Shown: positions 1 through 7,360 of the stretch, in pieces
How positions within the stretch are numbered: position 1 is the first letter of the stretch
Layout of the letters: every line of letters begins with the position of its first letter
NCBI GenBank assembly: GCA_900128585.1
Contig: LT642650.1
Span: 2,725 to 13,028 of the forward strand
Direction: 5' to 3'
DNA: 10,304 nucleotides
Source of the DNA: Stramenopiles sp. TOSAG23-3
Lineage: Eukaryota; Sar
Notes under the pieces: model-generated
Database searches by the model: none
The model's input: the letters and a program-made list of their open reading frames with translations, nothing else
What the model was told of the DNA's origin: nothing
Made by a program: the position numbers and the translations under genes

Positions 1-205
1 TTTAAAATAATTAAACAGAGCCAATTTTCTTGTTTTTAAATTTTATAAACACATCCCGCTTTATAACAACAAATTGGCTGTTATTTTACATCTCTCTAGT
101 TAAAAAATTTATATCTTCGTCTTCATATACTGCCGAACTTATCTCTGCTCCTGAGATTTTACTAATCGTTTCTAATATTTTTGCTTTAAAAATAACCCTC
201 TATAA
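1..205. other. AT-rich spacer, 3' flank of the coiled-coil gene
   Basis: This stretch is AT-rich and lies downstream of the stop of the minus-strand gene ending at 206, so it should hold that gene's 3' untranslated region. No AATAAA signal is visible on the minus strand. A plus-strand frame stays open from about 15 to 230, but it has no ATG start and resembles no family I know. It could be the end of a gene entering from the left, but nothing beyond the open frame supports that. Confidence 0.5.
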
Positions 206-1219
206 TTATGCTTCATTAGGAGAACTGTAGGAAGCCAACCACTTTATCAACGTTTGGTTCCTGCTATGTTGAACGCAAGTAACAAACTCATCTTCTCCAA
301 AAGCGCACTCTCCGATAACATCTTCAGGAATCATATCTCGAACAATTCGAAGGAGACTGGTTTGGATCTCGGAATCTAAAAACGTTTTGCGCACCGCAAA
401 TTCAAACTCGTAATATTGCAGAGAACCCTCGTTCCCAACCGAAGACGCTACGTCTTTCCAAAACAATCGTGCATTCTCTTTCGCGATTTTTTGATCCATT
501 GGCTTTCCACGATCTCTGCCACCCATAGAACTATTGGTGTTGCCGTCTACTGGGAGCGACGATGCAATTCGCTCCAACTTTTCGTTAATGAAGTCATCGA
601 TATTACCATCGTCTAAAAACTGCATGCTAACGGGGTCGGCCCAAAGTTGATCAATGCTAATATCATTCGATGCAAGTGACCCCACTTCTTTGTTGGCCAA
701 TCTAGTCATAAGCTCGTTCAGCATGGACAATAGCGTTTCGACTTTCAGTTCAGAACTTTTCAATGCATCCGTCTTTTTTACTAGCTCGCTTCGGGTCTGG
801 CTGAGTTGCGCCTCCAAAGATTCAACTTGGCCCTGCGCATCGGCAAAATCCTCTTCCGCTTGCAATAAACTTTGCTCCATGTCACGGGGATGCCTATACA
901 TTCTACGCCGAGAATTTGGAGACAAATTAGGGCTTGCTTTCCTTGAGTTTTTCGCGACTTTTTTCCCAGGAGAGCCCCTCTTCTGCATCAACGCCACTTG
1001 TATTTTTTGTTCTAACTCTGCCTTTTTCTTATGCTCGTTCTTTATCCTTGTTTGGAAACTGCTAATTTGGGCCCGTTGTTTGCCCCCAGTGGGCGAATGT
1101 GGCGCTTTTACATGCAATGGTCGCATCGTCTGCAGCTCAGAAGGGTAATCCAGTATACTGCTTCCTGAGTTTCTAATACTGAGGGTTTCATTGTACAGCT
1201 GTGGCCCTGGGAATGACAT
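206..1219 (-). CDS. Coiled-coil protein with degenerate EF-hand-like C-terminus, function unknown
   Basis: This encodes a 337-residue protein that I cannot assign to a named family. Residues 1-60 are polar, and 60-110 are strongly basic with Ser-Pro pairs at S42, S83, S96 and S100, possible proline-directed phosphorylation sites. Residues 113-177 form a heptad-like coiled coil. Residues 185-240 are polar linker. Residues 243-315 look like a worn EF-hand pair: G265, L267 and E271 sit at loop positions 6, 8 and 12 of the first hand, but most acidic ligands are gone. The second, ending at E311-F312, keeps only D300 and E311. Calcium binding is therefore unlikely. The frame extends upstream to a GTG at 1231, but the first ATG (1219) has A at -3 and is the likely eukaryotic start. 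It is divergent from the secreted-protein gene at 2519. A cytoskeletal or centrosome/flagellar role is a guess from the architecture only. Confidence 0.8.
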   Translation of the reverse strand: MSFPGPQLYNETLSIRNSGSSILDYPSELQTMRPLHVKAPHSPTGGKQRAQISSFQTRIKNEHKKKAELEQKIQVALMQKRGSPGKKVAKNSRKASPNLSPNSRRRMYRHPRDMEQSLLQAEEDFADAQGQVESLEAQLSQTRSELVKKTDALKSSELKVETLLSMLNELMTRLANKEVGSLASNDISIDQLWADPVSMQFLDDGNIDDFINEKLERIASSLPVDGNTNSSMGGRDRGKPMDQKIAKENARLFWKDVASSVGNEGSLQYYEFEFAVRKTFLDSEIQTSLLRIVRDMIPEDVIGECAFGEDEFVTCVQHSRNQTLIKWLASYSSPNEA

Positions 1220-1228
1220 GGTTTTCAG

Positions 1229-1234
1229 CACGTG
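1229..1234 (-). promoter_or_regulatory. CACGTG palindrome just upstream of the coiled-coil gene
   Basis: A CACGTG (E-box/G-box core) lies 10-15 bases upstream of the proposed ATG at 1219. A second copy lies 22-27 bases upstream of the DM10/EF-hand gene. bHLH and bZIP factors are known to bind this core, but a site this close to the ATG may lie inside the transcript. Use as a regulatory site is inferred. Confidence 0.25.
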
Positions 1235-1840
1235 GCTAACGGTGCTGGCCGAAAAATCTAGACCGGGATTCTATACACTAAACTATGGCGATTTCAGGTC
1301 CACAGCAAAATGCAGCTTGATTTCTTATTTATTTAATAACATATAGCCGACCGACGAACGGGACATTGTACAGAAAAACTTTTGTTCTTTTTGCTATGCG
1401 AGCAGGGGTCCCTGTTGCGATTTTAGCGAGCTGCTGCTTTACTAATGATGGTGAGGGGATATATATTATAGGGAGGAAAGGATGGATGATTTGGGTGGGC
1501 AACTTATGCACGACGTTTCTTTTTAAGTCCGTAGCATATATAATAATGATAGGGAACAAGTATAGAATAATACAAATATTTTTTCGTTTAAAAAACAGTA
1601 GTCGGTCTCTTCGAGAATTAAGGCATCTTAGTACGTTCGGGACTCCCATAAGAATCTATCACTTCTTATTTTAATAGCATTTACAATCTGCGATGCGACA
1701 AATTCTTATTCCTGTGCAGACAAGTGCCCTTAAAATATCACGTCTTCATTGTTGCGAGGTTAAGTGTGAGATGATATGAGAGCACAGCGGAGGGGAGAGA
1801 GAATCCGACGAAGTGGAACAAAGAAAACAGGAAAAAGGAG

Positions 1841-1908
1841 TATCGATCAAATAAGGGGGGGGGGGATACCGTAACTGTACCGCTACACGGTATTATAGAT
1901 GATCGATA
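1841..1908. repeat. Nested inverted repeat enclosing an 11-G run
   Basis: The outer arms TATCGATCA (1841-1849) and TGATCGATA (1900-1908) are perfect 9-bp reverse complements. The inner arms ATACCGT (1866-1872) and ACGGTAT (1887-1893) are perfect 7-bp complements in the same nesting order. Eleven consecutive G residues (1855-1865) lie in the left gap between the arms. The element could form a two-stage cruciform or hairpin or bind a dimeric factor. Which of these applies is not visible. Confidence 0.6.
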
Positions 1909-2055
1909 GTTAGGTATTTAATATTTCTAGCCCTACGACCTACGAGGAGCCCTTATAATAGCAATTTGGAATTTTAGCAGAAAAAGAGAAGAAGGCATTT
2001 TTTTAAAGCTTAAAGCTTATTTATTTATCTATCTGGCTGGGATGAATGAATCAAG

Positions 2056-2063
2056 TACCGGTA
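2056..2063. repeat. TACCGGTA palindrome, copy 1
   Basis: This perfect 8-bp palindrome lies in the divergent spacer. Identical copies occur at 2410-2417 and 6690-6697. I found none in the four coding regions when reading by eye. Confidence 0.5.
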
Positions 2064-2221
2064 TTGCACAATTAATACGAAGGTGTTTCAATCATTTGTT
2101 TGATAGAACCGACTAATAATAGACAGACGACTACTACAGATTTCTTCTTTGTTTTTTTTTGTTCCATTGTTAGCTATAGAGATTGTATTTAATTTAAAGT
2201 AGAGGCAAAAGAGATCATCTC

Positions 2222-2329
2222 GTTCCTCCCTCCTCCTTCTTCTTCATCATCATCGTATCATCATCATCATTCTTCTATCTTTCTTCATCAACAAAAAAAA
2301 ATTAAAAGAAAGAGAAAGAGAAAGAAGAA
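2222..2329. repeat. Polypyrimidine then polypurine microsatellite block
   Basis: A pyrimidine-rich tract with TCC, TTC and TCATCATCA units (2222-2290) is followed at once by an A-run and GAAAGAGAAAGAG units (2293-2329). The two halves are partly complementary and could fold back on each other. The block lies about 190-300 bases upstream of the ATG at 2519, so it may be in the promoter or 5' untranslated region of the secreted-protein gene. Confidence 0.6.
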
Positions 2330-2409
2330 TATTATTATTGTAATTATTAAATTAAAATTCAACACATCTATTTGCTGGTAACTCTTACTAAACGCTCAAA
2401 GTTGATTAC

Positions 2410-2417
2410 TACCGGTA
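2410..2417. repeat. TACCGGTA palindrome, copy 2
   Basis: This exact copy of the palindrome at 2056 lies 102 bases upstream of the ATG of the secreted-protein gene, close enough to be a promoter element. Confidence 0.5.
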
Positions 2418-2518
2418 ACCTAACCTTTACATTATTTTCTTCGACCTCTTCCATTTTCGCAAAACACTGTTTCACGTTTAGATAACCCTCGAGGAGATAT
2501 AGGTCTATCCTTTTTGCC

Positions 2519-4873
2519 ATGACGCTGTTTCATGTTTTTGAGCACCTGGGGCTTTGCACACTTGTTTTGTGCTTGGCATTGTTGTCTGCAGAGTCGAGGC
2601 GAAGTTCACCGAAAGCTTTGAAGACAAACGTAAAAATTCACCATGTTGAGAACGTAGTGGAACATTCCTCTCGTCACGTAGCGGCATTTTTTGTATATTT
2701 TGACCAGCCCATATATTACAAACAGCCAATGTGTAAGGGCCATATATTTCCGGTAGGTTCTTCGAGGTACGGATTCCGCAAAAATATCGGTAATCTGCAC
2801 GCGTACTTGCGGTGCTCTGGGGTAAGCAGTGTGGTGTCTAATCCAGAAAAGCAACATTTAAGCTTTACGCCTTTGCCCTCGAATGACCTTGCGGCGCTAA
2901 CCAAGTGGTCGGTTCCTGTTATCGACCAACATGTACAAAACTTAGAAGGAAATATGCTTGTGTTTGTGTCTGAAATCAACGACGCGTTGCACATAGACAG
3001 CCCGGAAGACTTGGGCAGTTGCACGTTAAATTTGAGGGGTTGCGCCGCCTCAATAGGAATGCCTGGGGGTGGAATTGCCAATTTTCACGGCGACGAAACC
3101 GTGGGAATAATTAACTTCCCCACCGAGGACACATCATTTGGGCAGCGGTTGATAATCATGGACCGGGATCTATTTTCTGTAAATAGCGAAGAGCACGCAT
3201 TGGCGGAGTTGAAGACCTTGTCTGCGATTCATGGTGCAAATTTGATAGATAAAGTCCATAAAGGAACGTTGCAGAACGCAGCAGATGGCTGGATGGATCA
3301 TATGAAGACAATAATCACCCAGACAGTATGCCGCGTCAGCTTCAAACTCGTGGGCCCCCAAGGATGCGGCTTACGGGGCGGGGTGTACGCCGACCCTGTA
3401 TTTATAGCGTCCGACCTAGCCGGAGAAGGTTTCAGAAAAGCAAATATGGTAGGGAAATCAGCCAAAATGTCGGCAGATAAAATGTCCCATAAAAGTAAAC
3501 TTCTGGCTTCCCAAGAGGTTGCAAGCCAAGCAGCATTTCTAGAAACAGGTTTGGGGAGCAAGTGGAATATTTCCGGGTTTAATAGTACAGGTCAAGTCAA
3601 TAGTCTCCTTACTGGGCTGAAGAAAACGATGGAGAGTTCCGAGGGACGATTAGATAAAGTGTTAAGCTGCCTCGAAGACGGCGCGGCGTCTATGACAAAG
3701 TGGTCGAACATTCTTATCGATTCCAACAGACTGTACCATGGGTATGGAGTGGCGACTGACAAATACACTCGATTGGTCGACAAAGGGCAGTACTGGAACC
3801 AAGAAGCGTTAGACGCTGTCGAAAAAGCAATGTATGGATTTGAGAGCACCGTGAATGCCATCGAGGAGGCTTTAAGTAAAGCGGAGAAACGCCTCCACGC
3901 TTGCAAAGGCACTCTGCCCACCGAACGGTTCCTATTCCACAAGGTTGCTGAAAGTGCAAAACGCTTCAGGAAAAATAGCGTGTCAGATACAAGGAAAATC
4001 GAAGAAATAGTAGAGATGGAGAGCAAGCTTATGAAAAAGTGGAAAAAGGCGAACGCCATTGCCGAATGGGACAGAGCAGCAGTGCGGTCGTATCAGCAAG
4101 ATGCGTCTCCACCCATTACCCTGATGCAGTTAACGGATTCTGCGGGAATAGCGGCCTCTTTGGCGATCAACGCCAAAACGGCCTTAGCAATGCACACTCT
4201 CGTACAAGAAAGGGAGGAGTTGCACGCAAAAGGACTGGCAGAAGAGCGGGTAGAGAGCGACCAGTGGCAGGAGCTGCAGGAACAAAAGATAAATGTGCCC
4301 GGGGCCCCCAACCCCTTGGGGGCAGAACAAAAGAAACTGGTAAAAGTTTTGTCACACACCCTAACGTTCGAGTTGGCAGAGCTGTTAACCCGGAAGATAG
4401 TGCCCCAATTAAATTCCGAATTGACCCAGGAACTAATCGACAAAATTGCCCGTATAGTACCAAAGAAAGTGGCCCACGACATTACAAGTGGGTTAACAGT
4501 AGGATTAGAAACCACGGTATCGGCCCTGGTCCCCACAGTGACGAACCGGCTGCTGCCTATCGCGGCCTCGGCATCGATATTCAAAGGGCTTGTAAATATT
4601 TTGACAAGGGGCCTGACTCACACGTTAGCCCCGACGCTAACATACACCCTTTCTATGTCAAATGACGAGCGTGTGTACTGCCACCACTGTTATCATTTTG
4701 GAAACGGGTGCGAGCACTGTAAGCACACATCCCAACTCGACCGCAATTCGTTCTCAGCCCTGAACTATTACGCTAGTTATTACAGTGACTACTATTCCAG
4801 CTATTTTGCGGATAGAGACATGGGCCATCAAGGGCCCAAGGATGGTTCAGGCGTGGTGCCCAACTTGCCCTGA
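2519..4873 (+). CDS. Secreted protein of unknown function with CxxC-CxxC and YY-repeat tail
   Basis: This encodes 784 residues. The first ATG is in a GCC-ATG context and opens a clear signal peptide, with a hydrophobic core at about 11-23 and likely cleavage after A24. Residues 30-300 form a Cys-containing region (C72, C99, C168, C175, C271, C283) of unknown fold. Residues 325-590 are mostly charged helix with two N-glycosylation sequons (N350-I-S, N355-S-T). A proline/glycine hinge at 592-602 leads to a Leu/Thr/Val-rich amphipathic segment (605-712) with repeated Val-Pro or Leu-Pro steps. The tail carries C721-x2-C724 and C731-x2-C734 with interspersed His, then paired tyrosines at 750-763. 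The Cys/His cluster could bind zinc or form disulfides, and the Tyr pairs suggest cross-linking or a packing motif; both are inference. From memory, similar tails occur in conserved hypothetical algal proteins. No catalytic motif is visible. There is no second transmembrane helix, so it is probably secreted or in the endomembrane lumen. Confidence 0.9.
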   Translation: MTLFHVFEHLGLCTLVLCLALLSAESRRSSPKALKTNVKIHHVENVVEHSSRHVAAFFVYFDQPIYYKQPMCKGHIFPVGSSRYGFRKNIGNLHAYLRCSGVSSVVSNPEKQHLSFTPLPSNDLAALTKWSVPVIDQHVQNLEGNMLVFVSEINDALHIDSPEDLGSCTLNLRGCAASIGMPGGGIANFHGDETVGIINFPTEDTSFGQRLIIMDRDLFSVNSEEHALAELKTLSAIHGANLIDKVHKGTLQNAADGWMDHMKTIITQTVCRVSFKLVGPQGCGLRGGVYADPVFIASDLAGEGFRKANMVGKSAKMSADKMSHKSKLLASQEVASQAAFLETGLGSKWNISGFNSTGQVNSLLTGLKKTMESSEGRLDKVLSCLEDGAASMTKWSNILIDSNRLYHGYGVATDKYTRLVDKGQYWNQEALDAVEKAMYGFESTVNAIEEALSKAEKRLHACKGTLPTERFLFHKVAESAKRFRKNSVSDTRKIEEIVEMESKLMKKWKKANAIAEWDRAAVRSYQQDASPPITLMQLTDSAGIAASLAINAKTALAMHTLVQEREELHAKGLAEERVESDQWQELQEQKINVPGAPNPLGAEQKKLVKVLSHTLTFELAELLTRKIVPQLNSELTQELIDKIARIVPKKVAHDITSGLTVGLETTVSALVPTVTNRLLPIAASASIFKGLVNILTRGLTHTLAPTLTYTLSMSNDERVYCHHCYHFGNGCEHCKHTSQLDRNSFSALNYYASYYSDYYSSYFADRDMGHQGPKDGSGVVPNLP
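4304..4323 (+). repeat. GC-rich perfect hairpin inside the secreted-protein gene
   Basis: GCCCCCAA (4304-4311) and TTGGGGGC (4316-4323) pair perfectly around a CCCC loop, and GGGGCCCC at 4301-4308 competes with this stem. The hairpin encodes the A596-to-A602 part of the PGAPNPLG hinge, exactly where the charged helical region gives way to the amphipathic C-terminal segment. Confidence 0.6.
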
Positions 4874-5045
4874 AGTGTGCGGTGGGCGTTGCTTGCACAA
4901 ACGAGACCGTGCTGAGGGGGATCGTGTGTGTGTCATAAAACAATCCATACTTATTATTGGACGTATTAAGAAAGGTGATACAAAATATCTAGATTCTTTA
5001 AAATATCGATTTTTGCAATTTTAGCTCTGTTTCACTTTAAGACCT
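4874..5045. other. Convergent 3' spacer
   Basis: These 172 bases lie between the stops of the plus-strand secreted-protein gene and the minus-strand PKA-R gene. Both transcripts must end here or overlap. No AATAAA is visible on either strand, so the 3' ends use another signal or the transcripts overlap as natural antisense. Confidence 0.55.
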
Positions 5046-6251
5046 TTATATATTTTTGGCCATGTATTTCGTGTACAGTTCCATGTTTCGCTTCAACAGT
5101 TCCGACACGGGGCCCATGACTCGCATGAACGTTTTTCTTCGGATGCACAGTACTTTGCAGTCCCCGACTGACACGACGGAAGCCGCACGCGGGCGGTTTG
5201 TGAGTAGTGCAATTTCGCCGAAGTAATCCCCACTCCCTAAGGTGCACAGCTCCACTGGCTCCGACCCAGCGCTCGGCTGTTGCACACATTTAACTTGCCC
5301 TTTCTCGATAAGATAGAAAGTGTTTCCTGAATCGCCTTCCTTGATGATGAGGTCCCCATCTTTGTATTGTTGTTGCTCTAACGCTTCCGCAACCTCCATT
5401 CGCTCGTTATCTTTCAGGCTCTGCAGTATGGGAACGTTCTCCAAAAAGGCGGCATACTTCTCACGTTTCTCCGTAAAGGTTTGCATCAAAATGTATTTGA
5501 ATGCCACCCGGTCCAGCGCCCACAGCCTACACGGCGTTGCGGCAACTACCGTTGCCGCTCTTGGAGCATTGTACATGAGCGCCAGCTCACCAAATGCATT
5601 GTGTTCTTCGGAGGTGCACGTCGCCACGTGATTCTCTTCTTCCCCCTTTTTGATAAATACATCGCACTTTCCCTCCTCGATCAGATAAAAATTGTCTCCT
5701 TCGGCTCCTTGTTTGATCAAGACGTCCCCAGCCGGAACGTCGACTTGAAATATTTCAAACAGCAACTTGTCAATCTGGGTGCTATCCAAATGAAGAAACA
5801 ACACGTTTCGATCTAAAACATCTAGTATACGCTTTTTTTCGTCGGCGGACTTCTTGGTACCCTGTGATTTTCTGTTCTGAAAGGCCAGCTGGGCTTTCTC
5901 GATTCCACCAGCAGCTGCACTGACGGACACCCGGCGACTTCGAGCCACGGGCATGGCTTTCGGTGGGAGTTCGACTAGTTCCCCAAAGTCGTCGTCCTCT
6001 TCGTCGCTGTCTAAATCGTCTTCGAAGTCCAAATCCGCTTTTGCTTCCTCCATGGAGAATTGTCCCGATGTGCTGACCCCGCCAGTCTCTTCTGGGTACT
6101 GTTTCAACAAGTACTCGACAACATGTTTGATGGGATTGTCCGGTTTGTCCAAGAGCAGATTTTCGACAATCTTTATAAACAAAGTGTTGATACCCTTTTT
6201 GTTCAGGTACTCCTGTAACTCAGCCTGGACGTCTTGTGCCCCTTGCGCCAT
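5046..6251 (-). CDS. cAMP-dependent protein kinase regulatory subunit
   Basis: This encodes 401 residues, close to the length of animal RI and RII subunits. The protein would dimerise, hold PKA catalytic subunits inactive in the cytosol or cilium, and release or activate them on cAMP binding. Residues 8-54 form the docking/dimerisation helices, most like the RI type. An acidic linker (72-93) is followed by the inhibitor site R106-R107-V108-S109-V110, which has a phosphorylatable serine as in RII. Two cyclic-nucleotide-binding domains follow (about 150-265 and 270-395). Their phosphate-binding cassettes are F220-G-E-L-A to P230-R-A-A-T and F344-G-E-I-A to P354-R-A-A-S. The cassette Glu and Arg (E222/R231 and E346/R355) are intact. 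Ala follows Arg in both, where PKG has Thr, so cAMP rather than cGMP binding is expected. The ATG has an ideal context (ACA-ATG-G). No catalytic subunit lies in the window. Confidence 0.96.
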   Translation of the reverse strand: MAQGAQDVQAELQEYLNKKGINTLFIKIVENLLLDKPDNPIKHVVEYLLKQYPEETGGVSTSGQFSMEEAKADLDFEDDLDSDEEDDDFGELVELPPKAMPVARSRRVSVSAAAGGIEKAQLAFQNRKSQGTKKSADEKKRILDVLDRNVLFLHLDSTQIDKLLFEIFQVDVPAGDVLIKQGAEGDNFYLIEEGKCDVFIKKGEEENHVATCTSEEHNAFGELALMYNAPRAATVVAATPCRLWALDRVAFKYILMQTFTEKREKYAAFLENVPILQSLKDNERMEVAEALEQQQYKDGDLIIKEGDSGNTFYLIEKGQVKCVQQPSAGSEPVELCTLGSGDYFGEIALLTNRPRAASVVSVGDCKVLCIRRKTFMRVMGPVSELLKRNMELYTKYMAKNI

Positions 6252-6287
6252 TGTTTTTCTTTCGTAGTGTCAAGGTTTTTACACTTG

Positions 6288-6302
6288 TGTACGATTCGTA
6301 CA
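6288..6302. promoter_or_regulatory. 15-bp palindrome upstream of PKA-R
   Basis: TGTACGA (6288-6294) and TCGTACA (6296-6302) are perfect complements around one central base. The palindrome lies 37-51 bases upstream of the PKA-R ATG. Its symmetry and position suggest a site for a dimeric DNA-binding protein, or a short hairpin in the leader. The factor is unknown. Confidence 0.4.
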
Positions 6303-6689
6303 AAATAGATTTGGGTTTTTATGTGTATAAATCGTGACAACCAGCTATCTATTGCTTATTTCCCCAATTTTTACCACACTTACCTTTCCCCCGTAACGGG
6401 CCAACAGATGAAATGTGTACACATAGATTTCATTAGATGATAAAGATGATTGGGGAGAAGGAGTTTGTTGTTGTTATTGTTGTTATGTTGTTTCATCATT
6501 ATTAGTAGACGACTATTTGGCACTACTATTAGCCTAATTAATAATTAAAAACAAAAATAGATTGCTGGAATAGCATGGGTTTACAATAACGAAGAAGGAA
6601 AAACGGGTCCATTTAAAAAAGTACTTCCATGTGAGAAAAGAATAATAGCCAAGTTGGTAGGTGGTAGGTACCTATTATACCTGTATTAA

Positions 6690-6697
6690 TACCGGTA
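6690..6697. repeat. TACCGGTA palindrome, copy 3
   Basis: This is the third exact copy of the 8-bp palindrome seen at 2056 and 2410. It sits 16 bases downstream of another palindrome, TAGGTACCTA (6665-6674). Confidence 0.5.
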
Positions 6698-7030
6698 GCT
6701 GTACAACAATTATTTATTTATTTTTAGATAAAAAATAATAAATTTATAAATAAATGGTTTCACAGAAGTCAAGGCCGGTACCCCGGCACAGCAGGGGCAC
6801 ACAATAAGAAGATAAAGTAGAAATAAAAGCAACGGACTATTTTCCCTCTTTCTCTTTCCAAAAAAAAAACCAACAAAAATAAAATGAAAAACTGGTATTT
6901 AGGTATTTGTTGAGCGAGCAGTTTATAGACGCCAATATTTTAAGAATACACCTTCTCCAACCCTCTTCTTTGTGTCACTTTGTTCGTTTCATTCTGCCTC
7001 GTCATTCGTCTACGAGGTAATTAGCTACTG

Positions 7031-7057
7031 TACCTACCTACCTACCTTACGGTAAGG
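7031..7057. repeat. (TACC)x4 tract joined to CCTTAC-G-GTAAGG palindrome
   Basis: Four tandem TACC units (7031-7046) run into a perfect inverted repeat, CCTTAC (7045-7050) with GTAAGG (7052-7057). The tract is built from the same TACC/GGTA words as the TACCGGTA palindromes elsewhere in the spacers. Confidence 0.5.
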
Positions 7058-7161
7058 AGATGGTGGTCTTCGTAGTACATCTAATGTAATAAAGATCGTT
7101 AATATAAATAATATATTAAAATAAGAGAAGGAGTACGAGTAAAAATTGCTTTTTGCTCGAA

Positions 7162-7182
7162 AGACTTCAGACTTCAGACTTC
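7162..7182. repeat. Three tandem copies of AGACTTC
   Basis: AGACTTC is repeated three times without mismatch, about 200 bases past the DM10-gene stop on its 3' side. It is a short tandem duplication with no apparent function. Confidence 0.6.
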
Positions 7183-7354
7183 CATCTATTGTAATGGTAC
7201 GTCCTCGTACTCATCGTATTTCCTCTTTTGTTGTGTGGATTTTTTGTTATATATTTGCTTCTTCCTTGTACTGTAGTTAATTCGATCTTCCTATATAAAA
7301 ATTAAGTAAAATAATATAAAATATATTCATTTTACCGTATGCATATTTTTATCA

Positions 7355-7360
7355 TTTATT
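7355..7360 (-). terminator. AATAAA polyadenylation-type signal for the DM10/EF-hand gene
   Basis: AATAAA reads on the minus strand 26 bases past the stop codon at 7386-7388. The position suits a polyadenylation signal with a short 3' untranslated region. Since the surroundings are very AT-rich, a chance match is possible. Confidence 0.35.

Larger units (their letters stand above)
1220..2518. other. Divergent intergenic region (1.3 kb)
   Basis: This separates the starts of the minus-strand coiled-coil gene and the plus-strand secreted-protein gene, so both promoters must lie here. It holds a nested inverted repeat at 1841-1908, a tandem TAAAGCT pair at 2004-2017, TACCGGTA palindromes at 2056 and 2410, and a polypyrimidine then polypurine block at 2222-2329. 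An ATG-started minus-strand frame of 106 codons lies at 1329-1649. It has a weak start context (C at -3), is overlapped by an open plus frame, and matches nothing I recognise. I see no convincing TATA box and no RNA gene. Confidence 0.6.

Noticed and set aside
30-230. 66-codon plus-strand frame at the left edge
   Set aside because: It begins with TTG, overlaps the end of the coiled-coil gene, is AT-rich and resembles no protein family. A partial exon cannot be excluded.
654-1148. 164-codon plus-strand frame antisense to the coiled-coil gene
   Set aside because: It is an antisense shadow: Ser/Phe/Cys-rich translation typical of reading a Glu/Lys/Arg-rich coiled coil backwards.
1220-1231. GTG as the start codon of the coiled-coil gene (341 residues)
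   Set aside because: The context is eukaryotic; the first ATG four codons inside, at 1219, has A at -3 and matches the start style of the other three genes.
1329-1649. 106-codon ATG-started minus-strand frame in the divergent spacer
   Set aside because: The start context is weak (C at -3), no domain is recognisable and codon content looks like spacer. It was kept only as a note in the spacer entry.
1366-1674. 102-codon plus-strand frame in the divergent spacer
   Set aside because: It starts with TTG and lies opposite an equally open minus frame. There is no recognisable domain and its composition matches the spacer.
4039-4665. 208-codon plus-strand frame overlapping the secreted-protein gene
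   Set aside because: It is a +1-type shadow of the real frame; the protein is Arg/Gly/Pro-rich with no domain, while the 784-codon frame has a signal peptide and ordered motifs.
6712-6755. ATTTATTTAT/ATAAATAAAT inverted repeat as a terminator
   Set aside because: It is made of A/T simple sequence, lacks a GC stem, and lies over 600 bases from the nearest upstream gene end.
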